This document shows positions 23,784 through 35,540 of a stretch of 64,000 nucleotides of DNA, piece by piece. A model generated the notes under the pieces. It was not told where the DNA came from. It saw only the letters and a list, made by a program, of their open reading frames with translations, and did no database searches. Where the stretch lies: positions 227,419,924 to 227,483,923 of the forward strand of contig CM056993.1 in the NCBI GenBank assembly GCA_029891345.1. The letters are read 5' to 3'. How positions within the stretch are numbered: the stretch's first letter is position 1; the number at the start of each line of letters is the position of its first letter. The DNA comes from Dryococelus australis. Taxonomy: Eukaryota > Arthropoda > Insecta > Phasmatodea > Phasmatidae. A program made the translations under genes and the position numbers.

Positions 23784-25724
23784 CGAAGCAGGTTTTCTAG
23801 TCCAGTATCTGGTTACGATATGTAGTACAAAAGTGATGCGTTACAGCATTTAAGCACAAATTTGACAGTGCGTAAAACTAGTCATGGACTGTATCACCAA
23901 ACATTATCACAGTGGTCCTTGTTATAGGATCGAAGTGTAAGTACGTAGGTACTTGAGAAATGCTTGTGCAGCTGTATGACAAAAGTATCCTAGGTTCAGA
24001 CGGTTCGTTTTCACGATGCCCCAAGTGTATACTAAATGCAAATACCGGCATTTATGTTTAAATGCAATTTACTGAACACAAAATAATAGAACCAACACTA
24101 ACATGTACAGTAAATATTGTTGGTATGTGTATCCAGTTAGCTGTGAATTTTTGGTACATGGGTACAGGCATATGTTTTATATTTCAAAATAAGCTGCAAA
24201 GGGCGTTTCTTTATTTAAATAGAAAATTCTGGCATTTGCACGCTAAAGCCTATACAGAGTGTCTGACATTAATCCGACTGTTACAGTTTAGTTTTGTAAC
24301 GACAGCCGATTTATGGAAGTTAGTTGGGGTGTCTGTGATGCATCTACTGGATTGAAAAATTTCTATATAAATTTTAATATCGCCAAAATGAAGGCCATGT
24401 CTCAAGTTAACAATTCTTGAACGTTATTTAAAGAATGAAGTACCTACATGGTGTACTGCTGTAAGCTACATATTTTAATAGCTTGAATTGGTCAGTACAT
24501 TTTCTTAGACCGAAGAAAACCTTATTCCTTCTGACTGTAATACTAACTTCATGCACAGTGTTTATCTACAGCTGAACTTTGAATCCGTGTTTTGCATACT
24601 GAAAAAAGTAGTTGAAATAGTATTTACTTAAGACGTAGCCTACACAGCACAAGCACAGCGCCCATGCTACAGTTGAGAATAACGCTGACAATATTTGTTT
24701 TTTTTTTGGGTTGCTATATTTAGTGTGTAAGACGAAAGATTTAGTGCCGGCGAAATTAAAGGTTAGCGTAGTTTGTAACGTTTTTTTTTATAAAAAATAT
24801 TATTTTATATCAAGCTGGGATGTTTTTAAAATACGAAGTTAGTTTTGTTATTATTTTTTATTCCGAACGTCACCGAGAACCAATTTAAACCTTTCGTGAA
24901 AACTTATGCCCCAGTAATAAAGTCAGGTCATTACACACACTTCCCTGTTTATAAACAAGTAGTTGTAAACCATTCGGGCTTCCTGACTGATTAAACAAAT
25001 GCACACAGCAACAGAGAGATTTGATTCGAAAAAAAAAATGTTGACATCTATTTTAGAATGCAAAAATGTGTGATGCAGAGTGCCATATCGGCTGAACGGT
25101 AATAACGCATTGCGGTATTGACAAACAAAGATTGAGCTAACACTGTGTTTATTGAAGTGCTTTTTGCTATGCGCGATTCAAGATTGTATTTATTTTCACG
25201 GTGTTGAACTCGTGTACATGTCAAGTGTCGTGTTTGTGAAATGTTTGAGACAGTTGTGTCGGCGGGCCCTAATACCTGCAGCGCGATGACGTACTATATA
25301 TATATATAGTATACAATAATACTAAATACCTCACTCCTTTCACAATTGCGACGGCCACAGAGTTGTAAACAGTCACCAGATCGAACTAAATTTGACTCGG
25401 CAACTCTTCTGCTGTTTTGTTTTTGCATGTTGTTGATAATGGATCATTGCTAGGTGCCGAGTTATAGGCAGATCGGATGATTATTTTAATATCCTCTTGT
25501 TTTTTGGTTAAAATTTTACATATTTATCTTCAAAAATACTGTACTTCAATTATTTTTCGATTATGGGAGTTACTTTATTAACATAGTTAATATTGTGTAA
25601 TTCTAGAACTACTATGTTATTGTATGCGATAAATTCTCCCATTATTTTTTTCACAAAGAACGCATAGGCAGATGGTTAGGTTACTTGGTTGACATTAGTA
25701 AAAGTATTTTATTCATAACGGTCT
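23784..25724. other. Gene-free stretch
   Basis: AT-rich. A 97-codon ORF at 24062-24355 has no recognisable domain. A short palindromic CTATATATATATATAG lies near 25293. Confidence 0.5.
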
Positions 25725-25826
25725 TATGAAAATTAAGACGTAAATAAACACGTTTATCACAGTTAACCATGTTAACTACGACAGTTGTGTTTGTTTGCGG
25801 TAGGTCAATGACGGGTACATGCGCAT
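25725..25826 (+). repeat. Dispersed repeat family D, copy 1
   Basis: Matches 33250-33352 and part of 31849-31915. Shared blocks include GTAAATAAACACGT, GTTAACCATG and GACAGTTGTGT, and then AGGTCAATGACGGGTACATG in variant forms. Confidence 0.6.
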
Positions 25827-27371
25827 AAAACTAAGATTGCTCGGCCTACCTCTTCGTTAGTCTCTGCATCAGATAGTCATGTGCACTAATTAGCGTTATG
25901 TATCCTCCGGACATGTTCGAGTTCAACGTCCTATGCTTCAAAGTGTGTACACTTGCCCTGTCTCGCAGGCAGTGTCTTCAGTGGATTACTTTCCTCGTTG
26001 TTTTATCATTTTCTTCTTATGCTATATGTTTCAGTTCTGATACCGTCGTTAAATGTCACTCGTTTAGCACTAAAGAAGACAACACATACCTACCTATAAG
26101 TTGGCTAAAGTAATGATGTTCGAGAATTACTTACAGTGCTACAGACGTTATTTACAAAAAATAGAACACGCAGATATATATATATATATATATATAAAAT
26201 GTAAACTTATTATTTCCATAATTTCTTTGCATTTAAAACCGTTTCTATGATCTCTTAAAATTGTTATTTTGCTTCAAATCAAGTGTATTAAGCATTTACG
26301 TTTACATTGAAGCTTAAACCGATATGGTAGGTTATCTGGAGTGTATACAGCGAAAGTATCGACAAGAATTTTGAAATTGAGATATGGCCTTACTGTGCAA
26401 TAATTTTAAGAATTTCGTGTATTGTAAATTTTAATGTATTGTTCCGCTATCCTAATAATTTTATTATTTATAGCATTCATTTGCATAGATTCTATAGATT
26501 TTCATCATCAAAAATAGTTCGCACAAACATATTTGTTGCCTACAAGTAGGCATATCATTAAAATTGATGTCGTTGAGAACGTCAGCAAATGTACAGTGAA
26601 ACCCACTGTCAGTTAGTATTGAGTGCTAACTACAAGAACCGGCTGAAGACAATATTAGAATTTATACATTTCATGCGTGGGGTGTGTTTTATTGTGAACT
26701 GGTATTTAAATGCCTTCTGAGAAGCCCAGACTATCATAGCCGAATTTGTTGTCAGTTGTGTTTCTTAATGGCTTCTGTGAATGCTTAATATAGTGAGTGT
26801 GTTTAATGTGTAAGCTGACGACTGTTTACAGACAATGAGAGTTTGGGATGTTTTGTTTGTTTTCCAGTACAATTTAAGAGTATAATAAGTTAGGTTTAAG
26901 TTGCGTAACTCTACCATAGAAGACTGACCTGACGTGACATGATAGCCACTGTGAGGCAAGATTTTCTCAATGGCAGTGTTCAGACAAGATAGGCGTATTC
27001 ATTAGTTCGTTTGTTGTAGATAGATAATATTTTTTGTTATCTCTGTGTACAAACATGGCGGCATTAACAAATGAAATCTCTGACTTTTTTATTTTATTTT
27101 GGCAGTCCATTCTCTTGCAAGTCTGATACATTTATATCAGCGATAGATTATTATTTATTGATACATAGGCTAAGTCTCTTACGCATTACCATTCTATGGC
27201 AGGCGGCGATACAATTCATCCACTGCTAGGAAGTTGATGACTGATGTTGCTGAAGATGTGGCTTACGTCTAGTTTTATCATCCATGCTGGGTGGCGAAGT
27301 GATTTGTTAATTATTCCGCCTGCTGAGGGAAACTGTATGTATTGTTATTACAGAGGTCCTCTAGGAGCGTT
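25827..27371. other. Gene-free stretch
   Basis: AT-rich, with an (AT)n run at 26174-26196. No gene recognised. Confidence 0.5.
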
Positions 27372-27379
27372 GTTGTCAC

Positions 27380-27743
27380 TAGGGCTGTTCGAAATATCGA
27401 CATATCGACAATTATCGATATTTAAACATAATTTATCGAACGATATGCAACTTTGAAAAATATCAGTGTATCGATGTTTCGATGTTATCGAAGTTCTCGG
27501 TATTGTCTAAATTTTTGGTATTATATAGAAATCTTCAGTATTATTATAATTATTCGTACTATCGAAATGTTCAGTGTCATCGAAATGTTCGGTATTATTG
27601 AAATGTTCGATCTCGTCGATTATTTGGTGGTATCGATAATTTCGGTATTATCGATAATACCGAAACTATCGATAAATCTAAAATACCTAGTAACTGTTCG
27701 GAAATATATCGATATTAAATGTTTATTATATCGAACAGCCCTA
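27380..27743. mobile_element. hAT-like MITE with 8-bp target duplication
   Basis: The 364-bp element starts TAGGGCTGTTCGAAATATCG and ends ATATCGAACAGCCCTA, an inverted match. The interior is almost entirely variants of ATCGATA and TATTATCGA. It is flanked by GTTGTCAC (27372-27379) and GTTGTGAC (27744-27751), seven of eight bases alike. TIR start and 8-bp duplication fit the hAT superfamily. No transposase is present. Confidence 0.85.
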
Positions 27744-27751
27744 GTTGTGAC

Positions 27752-28230
27752 AGGCTCCGAACGACGTGCGACTCAGTGCTGAGAGCACGGGCCACTCCTC
27801 GCCCTAGTCAAACAACAGTAATGTCTCTCCAACTTGTATGTGTCACTGCTATCCAGTACCAAGATGCAATGGGCAAGGTTAAGTTACAGAGTTTTAAAAT
27901 AATTTTTACTTCTCTACTAGGATGATAGGGCTATGCTGTAATATTTATTCTAGACTGTGCAGAGGTGTTATGATCAGGAAACTTCCATAGGTATACTTTT
28001 GAACAACTATGGCTCTCAGTTATTTCTGTATTAATCACAATTTTTAAGTTAGGACTTTACTTAAATCTAAGCGGCTCCGAATTCGGTGCGCTATCTCGCG
28101 TTCTCCCATCCGTGAAATGCATGGACACACTCAGTGTAGCGGCGAGATCATTTTTCGAGAGGATGGGGATTTACTTTTCAACATAAAAAAAAATCAGCAA
28201 CTTTTAGTGCTTATTTTCAAAAACCTTAAC
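27752..28230. other. Gene-free stretch
   Basis: Nothing recognised. Confidence 0.45.
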
Positions 28231-28238
28231 ATTGGGAG

Positions 28239-28488
28239 CAGTGGTGTATGCAGATATTTATTTAGGAGGGAGGGTTCCTTGACTGAGGAAATGGCGCCTA
28301 TAAAAAATTGTCAGATGAATAACAACAGTAAACGTGGGCAGCTGAATTTTTCACTTTACTTATTGTTACTGATTAATCACACCATTTTATTTACCTTATT
28401 TTTATTTTACTGGTAATATACTGTATTATTTTATTTTTTTAATGTGAACCAGGAACCCCCCCCCCCCCGCCTCTTCTTTACGCCACTG
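28239..28488. mobile_element. hAT-like MITE with CAGTGG ends
   Basis: The left end is CAGTGGTGTATGCAG and the right end reads TTTACGCCACTG, an imperfect inverted repeat, with G-rich sequence inside the left end and a C-run inside the right end. Flanks are ATTGGGAG (28231-28238) and CATGGGAG (28489-28496), six of eight bases alike, consistent with an old 8-bp duplication. Confidence 0.7.
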
Positions 28489-28496
28489 CATGGGAG

Positions 28497-29618
28497 ATAC
28501 GACTAGGAAAATTAAGTTGAGCTGATCTCATTGTAATGAAGCGTTTATTAGTATGCGTTTTTTTTATCGAAAAAAATATTTCGCACGCAATAGATTCTGT
28601 TAATACTGGTGTGGTTTTATGGAAGTAAATTTAAGCAAGGCCGTTCGGACGATCATGTCCAACCGTGAAAGTTTTCGAAAACTGTAGTGTGGAGCGGAGT
28701 ACAGACATTGAAGAGGTCATGCACTGTTTGGAACTGGTTGGCACTGTATGTGTCGGTTAATGTTTGTGGACTGCTCTGCAAGTCTTGCTCTTAGTGTATC
28801 TATTTCGCAAGCTCTGTTTGATGTCGGTAATTAGACCTAAACAATCCGACAAATACTCCACCACTCTTGCAGTTTCATTCGGTCGCACCGGTTCTACTTT
28901 TTACAATGTCATTTTTGACACTGCCTAACACACCCTCATATTTGTGATGTTTTTTAATTAACCATACATTTGTTCTGCGTAGGAGTTGGGGTGGGGGGAC
29001 CCAAATTCGCCCCCCTCCCCTTCTCACCCATACCCTAGCTGCACCAGCGCCTCGACGCGTTAACAAGTCCTTCGCATGTGTTAATTGGCTGATTGTCAGT
29101 GCGAGCATGATACGGAACTGGTGCTCAAGTCTCTCATCATGCTGTGTGGAATCATGCGACTTCAACCGGGTACGCTGTTATTATAATGCCAATTAATGCC
29201 GGTATTCGTTTACACCCGCACATTTGCTGTAAATTTGCATGCCGGAGTTTCTCTGCAAATCATTACAAGACTACCTGTTTCAACTCACTGTTAAAAAAAA
29301 TTCTACGCTTGCTAAACTGCAAGGGAAGTTTTTAACCCGTACATAGTACACGACATTTGCCTTATACCAGGCTCCAAGAACCACTAGTGTAGGGAGTTGC
29401 GACGCAAGTGGGTCTATCTTTAAGAATGAGGGGAACCTTACATGATGTTATTTAAATAATGTTAAGACTTGGAGTGAAAGAGTAATCGAGTTTTCTCAAT
29501 GTCACATGTGACATTTTTGTATTTAAAAAACTCGTTAGAGATCATTATAAGCAGTGAAAATTGTATGCATGTGTAATAAGAAAGTCATGTGTGACAAGAC
29601 ATCGTAGAGCAGTGATAT
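28497..29618. other. Gene-free stretch
   Basis: At about 28980-29050 a C/G-run segment ending near CTAGCTGCACCAGCG resembles one end of a CAGTGGCG-type element, but no partner end was found. No gene recognised. Confidence 0.45.
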
Positions 29619-30029
29619 TCTATTCACGATTTCTTCGTAGTTTTTTAATTATGCCATTGCATGGTATCAAGTGTTTTGTTGTTTCGCAAACACGCCATGT
29701 ATTACAAGCGTTTTATTCTAGCGTTAACATAGAAGAACCTTATTCCTTATTCGTCACCAAATTGAACTTTTATTAACATCTCATTTATAAGTTGTAATAT
29801 TTCACACATAATTAATACTAATAAAAATGGACAGGAAATGGAAAGGTTTTTATCGCCTAAGAGTAAGTAATAGTTGTAATGCTAAATAATATTACCCTAA
29901 ATGCGCACGAATCCCTATGGTGTAATTTGCTAGACATGGTGAAGCTATGTTTACACGAGGCGGAGTAGTATCGTGGTAGTAGAACTTGATCAGGGCTTCG
30001 GAAATGTTGTAAGTAACAGTGAGTGAACG
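29619..30029 (+). repeat. Dispersed repeat family B, copy 1
   Basis: Matches copies at 32419, 35112 and 45317 in the same orientation. It starts TCTATTCACGATTTCTTC. Landmarks are CATGTATTACAAGCGTTTTA early and ACACGAGGCGGAGTAGTATC near the right end, before a decayed GTAAGTAACAGTGAGTGAAC. Confidence 0.8.
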
Positions 30030-30320
30030 TAGTGTCAAAGCGCTGCACGGCGCTAGGAAGTCTGGTGAGGTGACATGTGTGTCCTGTCGCCGCTACTGTT
30101 AGCTAATACCTACCACTGACTTCGTGCCAGTCCTCTGCGAGCTGACCTCAGCTGGGGCTGTTACCACGTTGAGCCACAGAATACACGTCGATACAGAGGT
30201 GCAAGAGCCGCGTAGTTGTAGACGGCCATCTCACGCCAGCAGCAACTTCTAGCGAGCTCACAAATACCGCCACGCCAGCGTCAGCTCCTGCACAGTTCTC
30301 TGTTTCTCCGGCATACATGT
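30030..30320. other. GC-richer unique segment
   Basis: Balanced composition with CpGs, unlike the surrounding AT-rich DNA, but no open frame with similarity and no promoter signature that I can support. Confidence 0.4.
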
Positions 30321-30322
30321 TA

Positions 30323-30747
30323 TAGGCTGTTCACCATCAAGTGAGCACTTTATAAATGAACATTTAAAGAACCTCACTGCCGCTACCTGTATATATTTAA
30401 ATGGGTGCAATGAGTGACATTCACCCAGTAAAGTTGGTAACGATGGAGCGGAAAGTAATTCCGTATATTAACGTCGAACAAAAAGTGTTAGGAAACCATT
30501 TGTGAAAAATTAGTTATTTCTCTCGCTTTTTGTGTTTTCTAATGCATCGAAGTGTTAAAATGACTAGATTTGTAGAATATTTACTTTCTTAATAATTTCA
30601 CAGTTTATTTTGACCGACGCATGAATAAAGTTATGAGGTCCATGGCAATGTAAACGTTATATAAGGCGGAACAATACCCATCGTGTATACAAGTAGATCC
30701 TGAGTAGGGCTTTCAATAGTGCTCGCTCATTTACCGTGAACAGCGTA
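30323..30747 (+). mobile_element. MITE family A (long form), complete with TA duplication
   Basis: This 425-bp copy is the best full-length example of the long form. It starts TAGGCTGTTCACCATCAAGT, ends TTACCGTGAACAGCGTA, and is flanked by TA on both sides (30321-30322 and 30748-30749). TA target sites fit the Tc1/mariner superfamily. No ORF for a transposase. Confidence 0.85.
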
Positions 30748-31344
30748 TAGTAGCTAAGACGGTTGCTAGAATGGGATACGTGTAGGGCAAGCCCTATGCG
30801 CCTTAGGTCGGGTTTATTATGTTAAAAAGTGCGCATGCATTGCGGCTGTGGCAGGGTTGTCTGGATGGAAAAGCGCAGCAAACCAGCGGAGATCGGAGAG
30901 TTTGCTGGGAAAGTCTGTGCGACAATCGTGGCAGACAAATGTTTATATTTACTTTGATTCGATTAGGGCGGGAAAAAGTAGGGAAAGTTGTTAGTTAGTG
31001 AAGATAGAAGTAAGTGAGTTTGATGTGTAAGTTGACATGACATGAGTGAAGGCGGAGTACATGGGCGTCACTAAGATCTTTTCCATGGGGGGATAAAGGA
31101 AGTAGAAATAGTTTCCTGCAGATGATACAACTAGGTTTTGCCCTAAAGGCATGCAACAAACATCCATGAGTTGTAATGTGAATACATATGTTAATCTTTA
31201 CCAATACTCCTGCTGACGTGTATGTGGAGTACCGCTAAGTATAGCAAGATGGCGTGTAGCAGCGGTGACATACTTGCCACACCAGCAGCTCGTAGCAGCC
31301 AAACAGACATTACGCTGCAGTCAAGACAATTACAACTAGCGTAA
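30748..31344. other. Gene-free stretch
   Basis: A phrase ATGGGCGTCACTAAGATC near 31060 resembles the end of CAGTGGCG-type elements, without a partner. Nothing else recognised. Confidence 0.4.
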
Positions 31345-31495
31345 TAGTAAAACATTTATATTTACGATAATTTCACGTGAACGATGCATGAATAAAGTGA
31401 CACGGCACATGAAAATGTTAAATGTACAAATGGCGGAACGATACAATGTAATCAGAGAAGTAGATCCTAAGTGCGCAGTTTACCGCGAACAGCCT
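31345..31495 (+). repeat. MITE family A (long form), 3' half only
   Basis: Matches the right part of 30323-30747, from the GTAAAACATTTATATTTACG region through ATGGCGGAACGATACAATG to the terminal TTTACCGCGAACAGCCTA, followed by TA. The left half is missing. Confidence 0.75.
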
Positions 31496-31848
31496 ATATT
31501 CACTACGGTCGCTGCTAGCACGTCGAATCGACTACTCATGAGGTGATGCAGCTAGTCGATCTCGTGACGGCAATGTCCGCCATGTTTCACACTGGCGGGG
31601 AGGACCCCGCTGCGAATCGAACCCGGTGTCCGTAGAAGTGGCGAGTGGCGAGTCGTGTGCGGCAGAGTGCGCATGCAAGCAGCTCTCCGTGCTTCGTCAT
31701 TACACTGCTCTTCTCTGTGAATAGCATTACAAATATAGCTCGGATAGCATTTGATCTGCTAGCTATGTAAGCAAGTGCTTTCAAGTGTTTATCAACTACT
31801 TCTGACCCGCATTTTTAAAGCAGCTGAAATACATTGGAGTTAACTAGA
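31496..31848. other. Stretch with a SINE-like B-box
   Basis: On the minus strand GGTTCGATTCG followed by CAGCGGGGTC (about 31607-31627) matches the B-box and following bases of the SINE at 51345. Only this short stretch is recognisable. Confidence 0.4.
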
Positions 31849-31915
31849 GGGCTCGGATGTAAACAAACATGTTCGTCAGTGTTAACCATGCGTCTTTGAC
31901 AGTTGTAGTGACTAC
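31849..31915 (+). repeat. Dispersed repeat family D, copy 2 (partial)
   Basis: Shares GATGTAAACAAACATG, TCGTCAGTGTTAACCATG and CTTTGACAGTTGT with the copies at 25725 and 33250. The right third is absent. Confidence 0.55.
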
Positions 31916-32418
31916 AGTATCGTCACTACAGCCACCCCAAAATTCACACATCCTACATACTACTGAATGCAATATTGCATATAATCATGCAAAATTATGT
32001 AGATAGGCATAGTATAAAATTTTTCTATAGGTATTTGAATAAATTTCTGCAGCCAATGGAAATCTTCTCAGAATTTTATTTTGTCCCTTTAAGAACATAG
32101 CTTAAGCTTGTGAGGAACGTCGTATGATTTATGAAACGTTCTAATGAATGCAGGGATAGAGAGACTGACCAATTTATTTCACATTAAAAAGTACCATGAG
32201 TCGCTACATTTCGAGAGCAAGATAGCTTTGTTTTATAAGAGTTCAGTCGTAGGTGGATATTCTACTCAAAATCCACAGAGTTATTCATCCCGTAGCAAAT
32301 GCACAGATCAACATAAATTGCATACAAGTAGTGTAATTCAATGTAGGCAGTTGGGCGAGACTGGCTAACGATGGACAAGTCAGTATGGGGGTCCTTGTCC
32401 GGAGTTCACATGGACAGT
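31916..32418. other. Gene-free stretch
   Basis: Nothing recognised. ORFs of 74-76 codons on opposite strands overlap at 32144-32515. Confidence 0.45.
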
Positions 32419-32838
32419 CTACATACATATTCTTGGTTTTTTCACACGTTTTGAAACGAACCTTTGAAAAGTCACCCCATGTATGGCTTGTTTCGCTATT
32501 TCTTAAATGTGTCATGTATCACAAGCGTTTTATAATTCTATCAACGTTTAGATATTATATTTTTGGGTGAATTAAACATTTACTTATATTTTAACTATAA
32601 ATTATATTTTTAATAATAATGTCAGAACACAATGAGAAAGCAGGTTTGTTAGTAATGGTCAGTAAGAAATTGTTTTTACTCGGAATATTGTTACATTGAG
32701 TGCGCACTACGTTGTCCCTTTCGTGTAATTTTTGTAGAGTCTGTTAAGAGTTGTTAGCACGAGGCGGAGGAATATGGTGGAAGTATAACTTTAGCTCGGC
32801 TTCAGGAAAGTTGGAAGTAGCCGTGAATGTACTATAGT
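32419..32838 (+). repeat. Dispersed repeat family B, copy 2
   Basis: Shares CACCCCATGTATGGCTTGTT, CATGTATCACAAGCGTTTTA, a TAGTAATGGTCAGTAAGAAA block and ACGAGGCGGAGGAATATGG with the other copies. It ends GAAGTAGCCGTGAATGTACT, which is roughly the inverse of the left end of copies 1 and 3. Confidence 0.85.
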
Positions 32839-33249
32839 TAGTGTACGCAGCCAGCAGTATCATGTAGGGGGAGGGGGGACACTCAAGGTCTCCCTACTCC
32901 TGTTACGGGAGGCGAGCCGTGCCAAGCGGCGCCGCAGTGGGCGGTACTGACACAGAACAACAACCCTACAGAGCACAAGCCAGCCGCACAACCAAGTATC
33001 CTACCAGGGCTGCTTCACCTACATACTATGCCGGCACTCACGTAGAGCGCGCGCCCGAGGTGCGCAATACACACACTTCACTTGCCTATAGCACTACCAG
33101 AAACAACGTGGATAGCACTTTAGGTTAGAACACTGTTTAATAAACAAGTGATTTGAGATGTTTGCATACTTCCGCTTACCTATCTAAATGCACTTAGATT
33201 GAATTAAAATTGGAAAAATAAAATTTTCTTCACATTTAAAGCGCGTGAC
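32839..33249. other. Gene-free GC-richer stretch
   Basis: A 69-codon ORF at 32919-33128 lies in GC-richer DNA with no recognisable domain. Confidence 0.45.
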
Positions 33250-33352
33250 TTTAGAAAATTAAGATGTAAATAAACACGTACTCGTCAGCGTGGAGCATGT
33301 GGCTTTGACGGTTGTGTTGTTTGGGTAGATCACTGTTGGGGTACCTGTATGA
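33250..33352 (+). repeat. Dispersed repeat family D, copy 3
   Basis: Starts AAAATTAAGATGTAAATAAA, followed by CACGTACTCGTCAGCG and GGCTTTGACGGTTGTGTTGT. Aligns to 25725-25826 along its whole length. Confidence 0.6.
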
Positions 33353-34502
33353 GAAGAATGCGAATAGCTATCTACGTCATGTCTAGTGTATGGGCGCCGG
33401 GTCCACAAATGTTCTCACATTATGTATGCACAGAGCGTAGAACATATTCACCACGGGACCAGGTAATTACGCAGGCAGGCACGAATGTAGGAACTTTTTA
33501 AAGCACGGGGCATGCACGTACTGAATTGTTTGTCAGGGGAGAGGAGAGTGGGAAATTCACGTGTGATGATAGGAGGCATATTTTTCCTTGTCACTTGCCA
33601 GCCGCCTACTAGGAAGTCATAAGTAATCTTGCAGTAAGAAGCAAATACAGAGTGATGCTGAACTGCAGGTACAAACGTTGTGATGTGATACCCTGGGCAC
33701 AATGGGATAGCAAACATTATAGCTACGCTTAGTATTGAATACCTCAAGGTCACATCCGGCCGTAAGGAAGCATTGCGATGACGATGGAAAATAGCTAGGG
33801 ATAGGAAAATTTCGAGAGTTCAATGACCTGTATGCGAGACTCCTCAGTTCTCTGCATACTGGAGCCTCAGCTGTGTGTTCATTGGCTGTTGCCACACACC
33901 TGGCAGTTATGGGATTCGCAATGTGTTTCCTTGAAAGTCTGCTATTGGCTCAGATGTGTGCAGGGTGGGTCTAATAAACTGTGATCCAATTGCGAAGGTG
34001 ACTTCACAGTATATATGTTTGACGTCTATCTTGTCCCGAAATGAATTCACGACATTTTCCTATCCCTAAAAATGTCACGTAGCAAGCATTGCGCGCGTTC
34101 TATTTGCTCAGATTTGTAAATGGTGGCTATAGGATTTTAATATAGCAATCTGTTCGTAAAAATTATATTATTGTCGCTGTAGTTTTAAAAAATGATTTAT
34201 AGAAGACCAAATATCATAAACAGACGTGTACTGACTCTTGACACTTTTCAACAACCACATTTATGTTTCAATTACAACACGTATGGACGGGCATCAAAAA
34301 ATCGATTATCACTTCTGTCCGGGAAAAGATATACATACAGTGAAATATGACACACATTTTTGAAATGTGAAAAGACATAACTGCCTACAATGAGATCCCT
34401 ACTACAAGGGAGGGAGGCTATAAATGTTCGAGCACAAATATGAGAAGTGTGCAAGCTGTCGTGTGTCACGTGTTTGTGTGGCAAACATTGCAGTAGCACT
34501 AC
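33353..34502. other. Gene-free stretch
   Basis: Minus-strand ORFs of 92-110 codons at 33448-33895 and 34272-34604 have no recognised domain. The latter overlaps a GC-rich module. Confidence 0.45.
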
Positions 34503-34585
34503 GTGTGAAGCCAGCTGGCGCATGTACAGCAATATCGCCTCTACGCACAATAAAGTTGTGAACTCGCGTGCTGTGTCCTCCCCTC
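34503..34585 (-). repeat. GC-rich dispersed module, copy 1 (partial)
   Basis: Aligns best to 46411-46515 over ATCGCCTCTACGCACAAT and AACTCGCGTGCTGT. It is the most diverged and shortest of the five copies. Read on the minus strand it retains an RGD triplet in the frame conserved among the copies. Confidence 0.5.
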
Positions 34586-34672
34586 GTACCGCTGGAACAT
34601 TCACAGTTTAAGCGGCGACCCTATTCATTTAATTGGGCACGACACTGTAGTAAAGTGCAATGCACTCCTCTA

Positions 34673-34988
34673 AACGCTATTCACGATAAAGTGAGCACTT
34701 CCGAAATTAAACCTTTGGGGGGGGGGGGGTAGTTCCTGCTTCTAGCTGCATACATTTTAACGGGTGCACCGAGTGACATGCGCCAAGTAAACTTGGTAAC
34801 GCTGTAATTAGCACATTTGTAAAGTATTTACTTTTCAAATATTTACTCATTTTACTTGGCCAACGTATGAAAAGTGAAGAGGCCCATGCAAATGCTAATT
34901 TTACATAAGATGGTACATTACACAACGTGCCGACAAGAAGATCTTAAACAGGGCTTTCAGAAGTGCTCATTTTATTATGAACAGCATA
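34673..34988 (+). mobile_element. MITE family A (long form) with internal deletion
   Basis: Ends AACGCTATTCACGATAAAGT and TTATTATGAACAGCATA, flanked by TA (34671-34672 and 34989-34990). It matches 30323-30747 but lacks about 110 bp of the middle. A run of 13 G at 34717-34729 interrupts the left arm. Confidence 0.8.
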
Positions 34989-35111
34989 TATCCTAGTTTA
35001 TCATGAATCCGGATAGTATATTTTGAGATACAGTGGTCTGAGAAAGACGTTTTCAGTCATCTTGAAGAGCATTAAAATAATATTTTGAATGTGATAGATG
35101 TCTTGAATGTA

Positions 35112-35540
35112 TAGTCTATTCGCGGCTTCTTCATTCTTTTTTAATCAAACATTTGAAATATCACCCCATGTATGACATGTTTAGTTATTTCCTAAACATG
35201 CTATGTATGACAAACGTTTTATACATATGTTAGCATGGAAGTATCTTATTTTTCGTTAAAATTAAAGTTTCATCTGATTTTATTTATAAATTATAATATT
35301 TAATTTATAATAAATACGAAAAAAACTGCGAAAACAGATATGTGATGGTAGCGCCTAGTAAGAAATAGTTCTCATGCAAAATGTAATTACAACTGAGTGC
35401 TTACGAATTCGGCGCACTGTCATTTAGTGTAATTTCCTAGACTAAAATAAGCTTTGTTTGTACGAGGCGGAAGAATATCCAAGAAGTATAACTTTAGCAG
35501 GGCTTAAGAAAAGTGTGAATTAACCGTGAATGCATTGTAC
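35112..35540 (+). repeat. Dispersed repeat family B, copy 3
   Basis: Starts TAGTCTATTCGCGGCTTCTT and ends AATTAACCGTGAATGCATT, a loose inverted match. The interior has CACCCCATGTATGACATGTT, the CGCCTAGTAAGAAATAGTTC block and ACGAGGCGGAAGAATATCC, all shared with the other copies. Confidence 0.85.

Noticed and set aside
28980..29060. End of a second CAGTGGCG-type MITE
   Set aside because: Only one end-like segment, no inverted partner and no target duplication.
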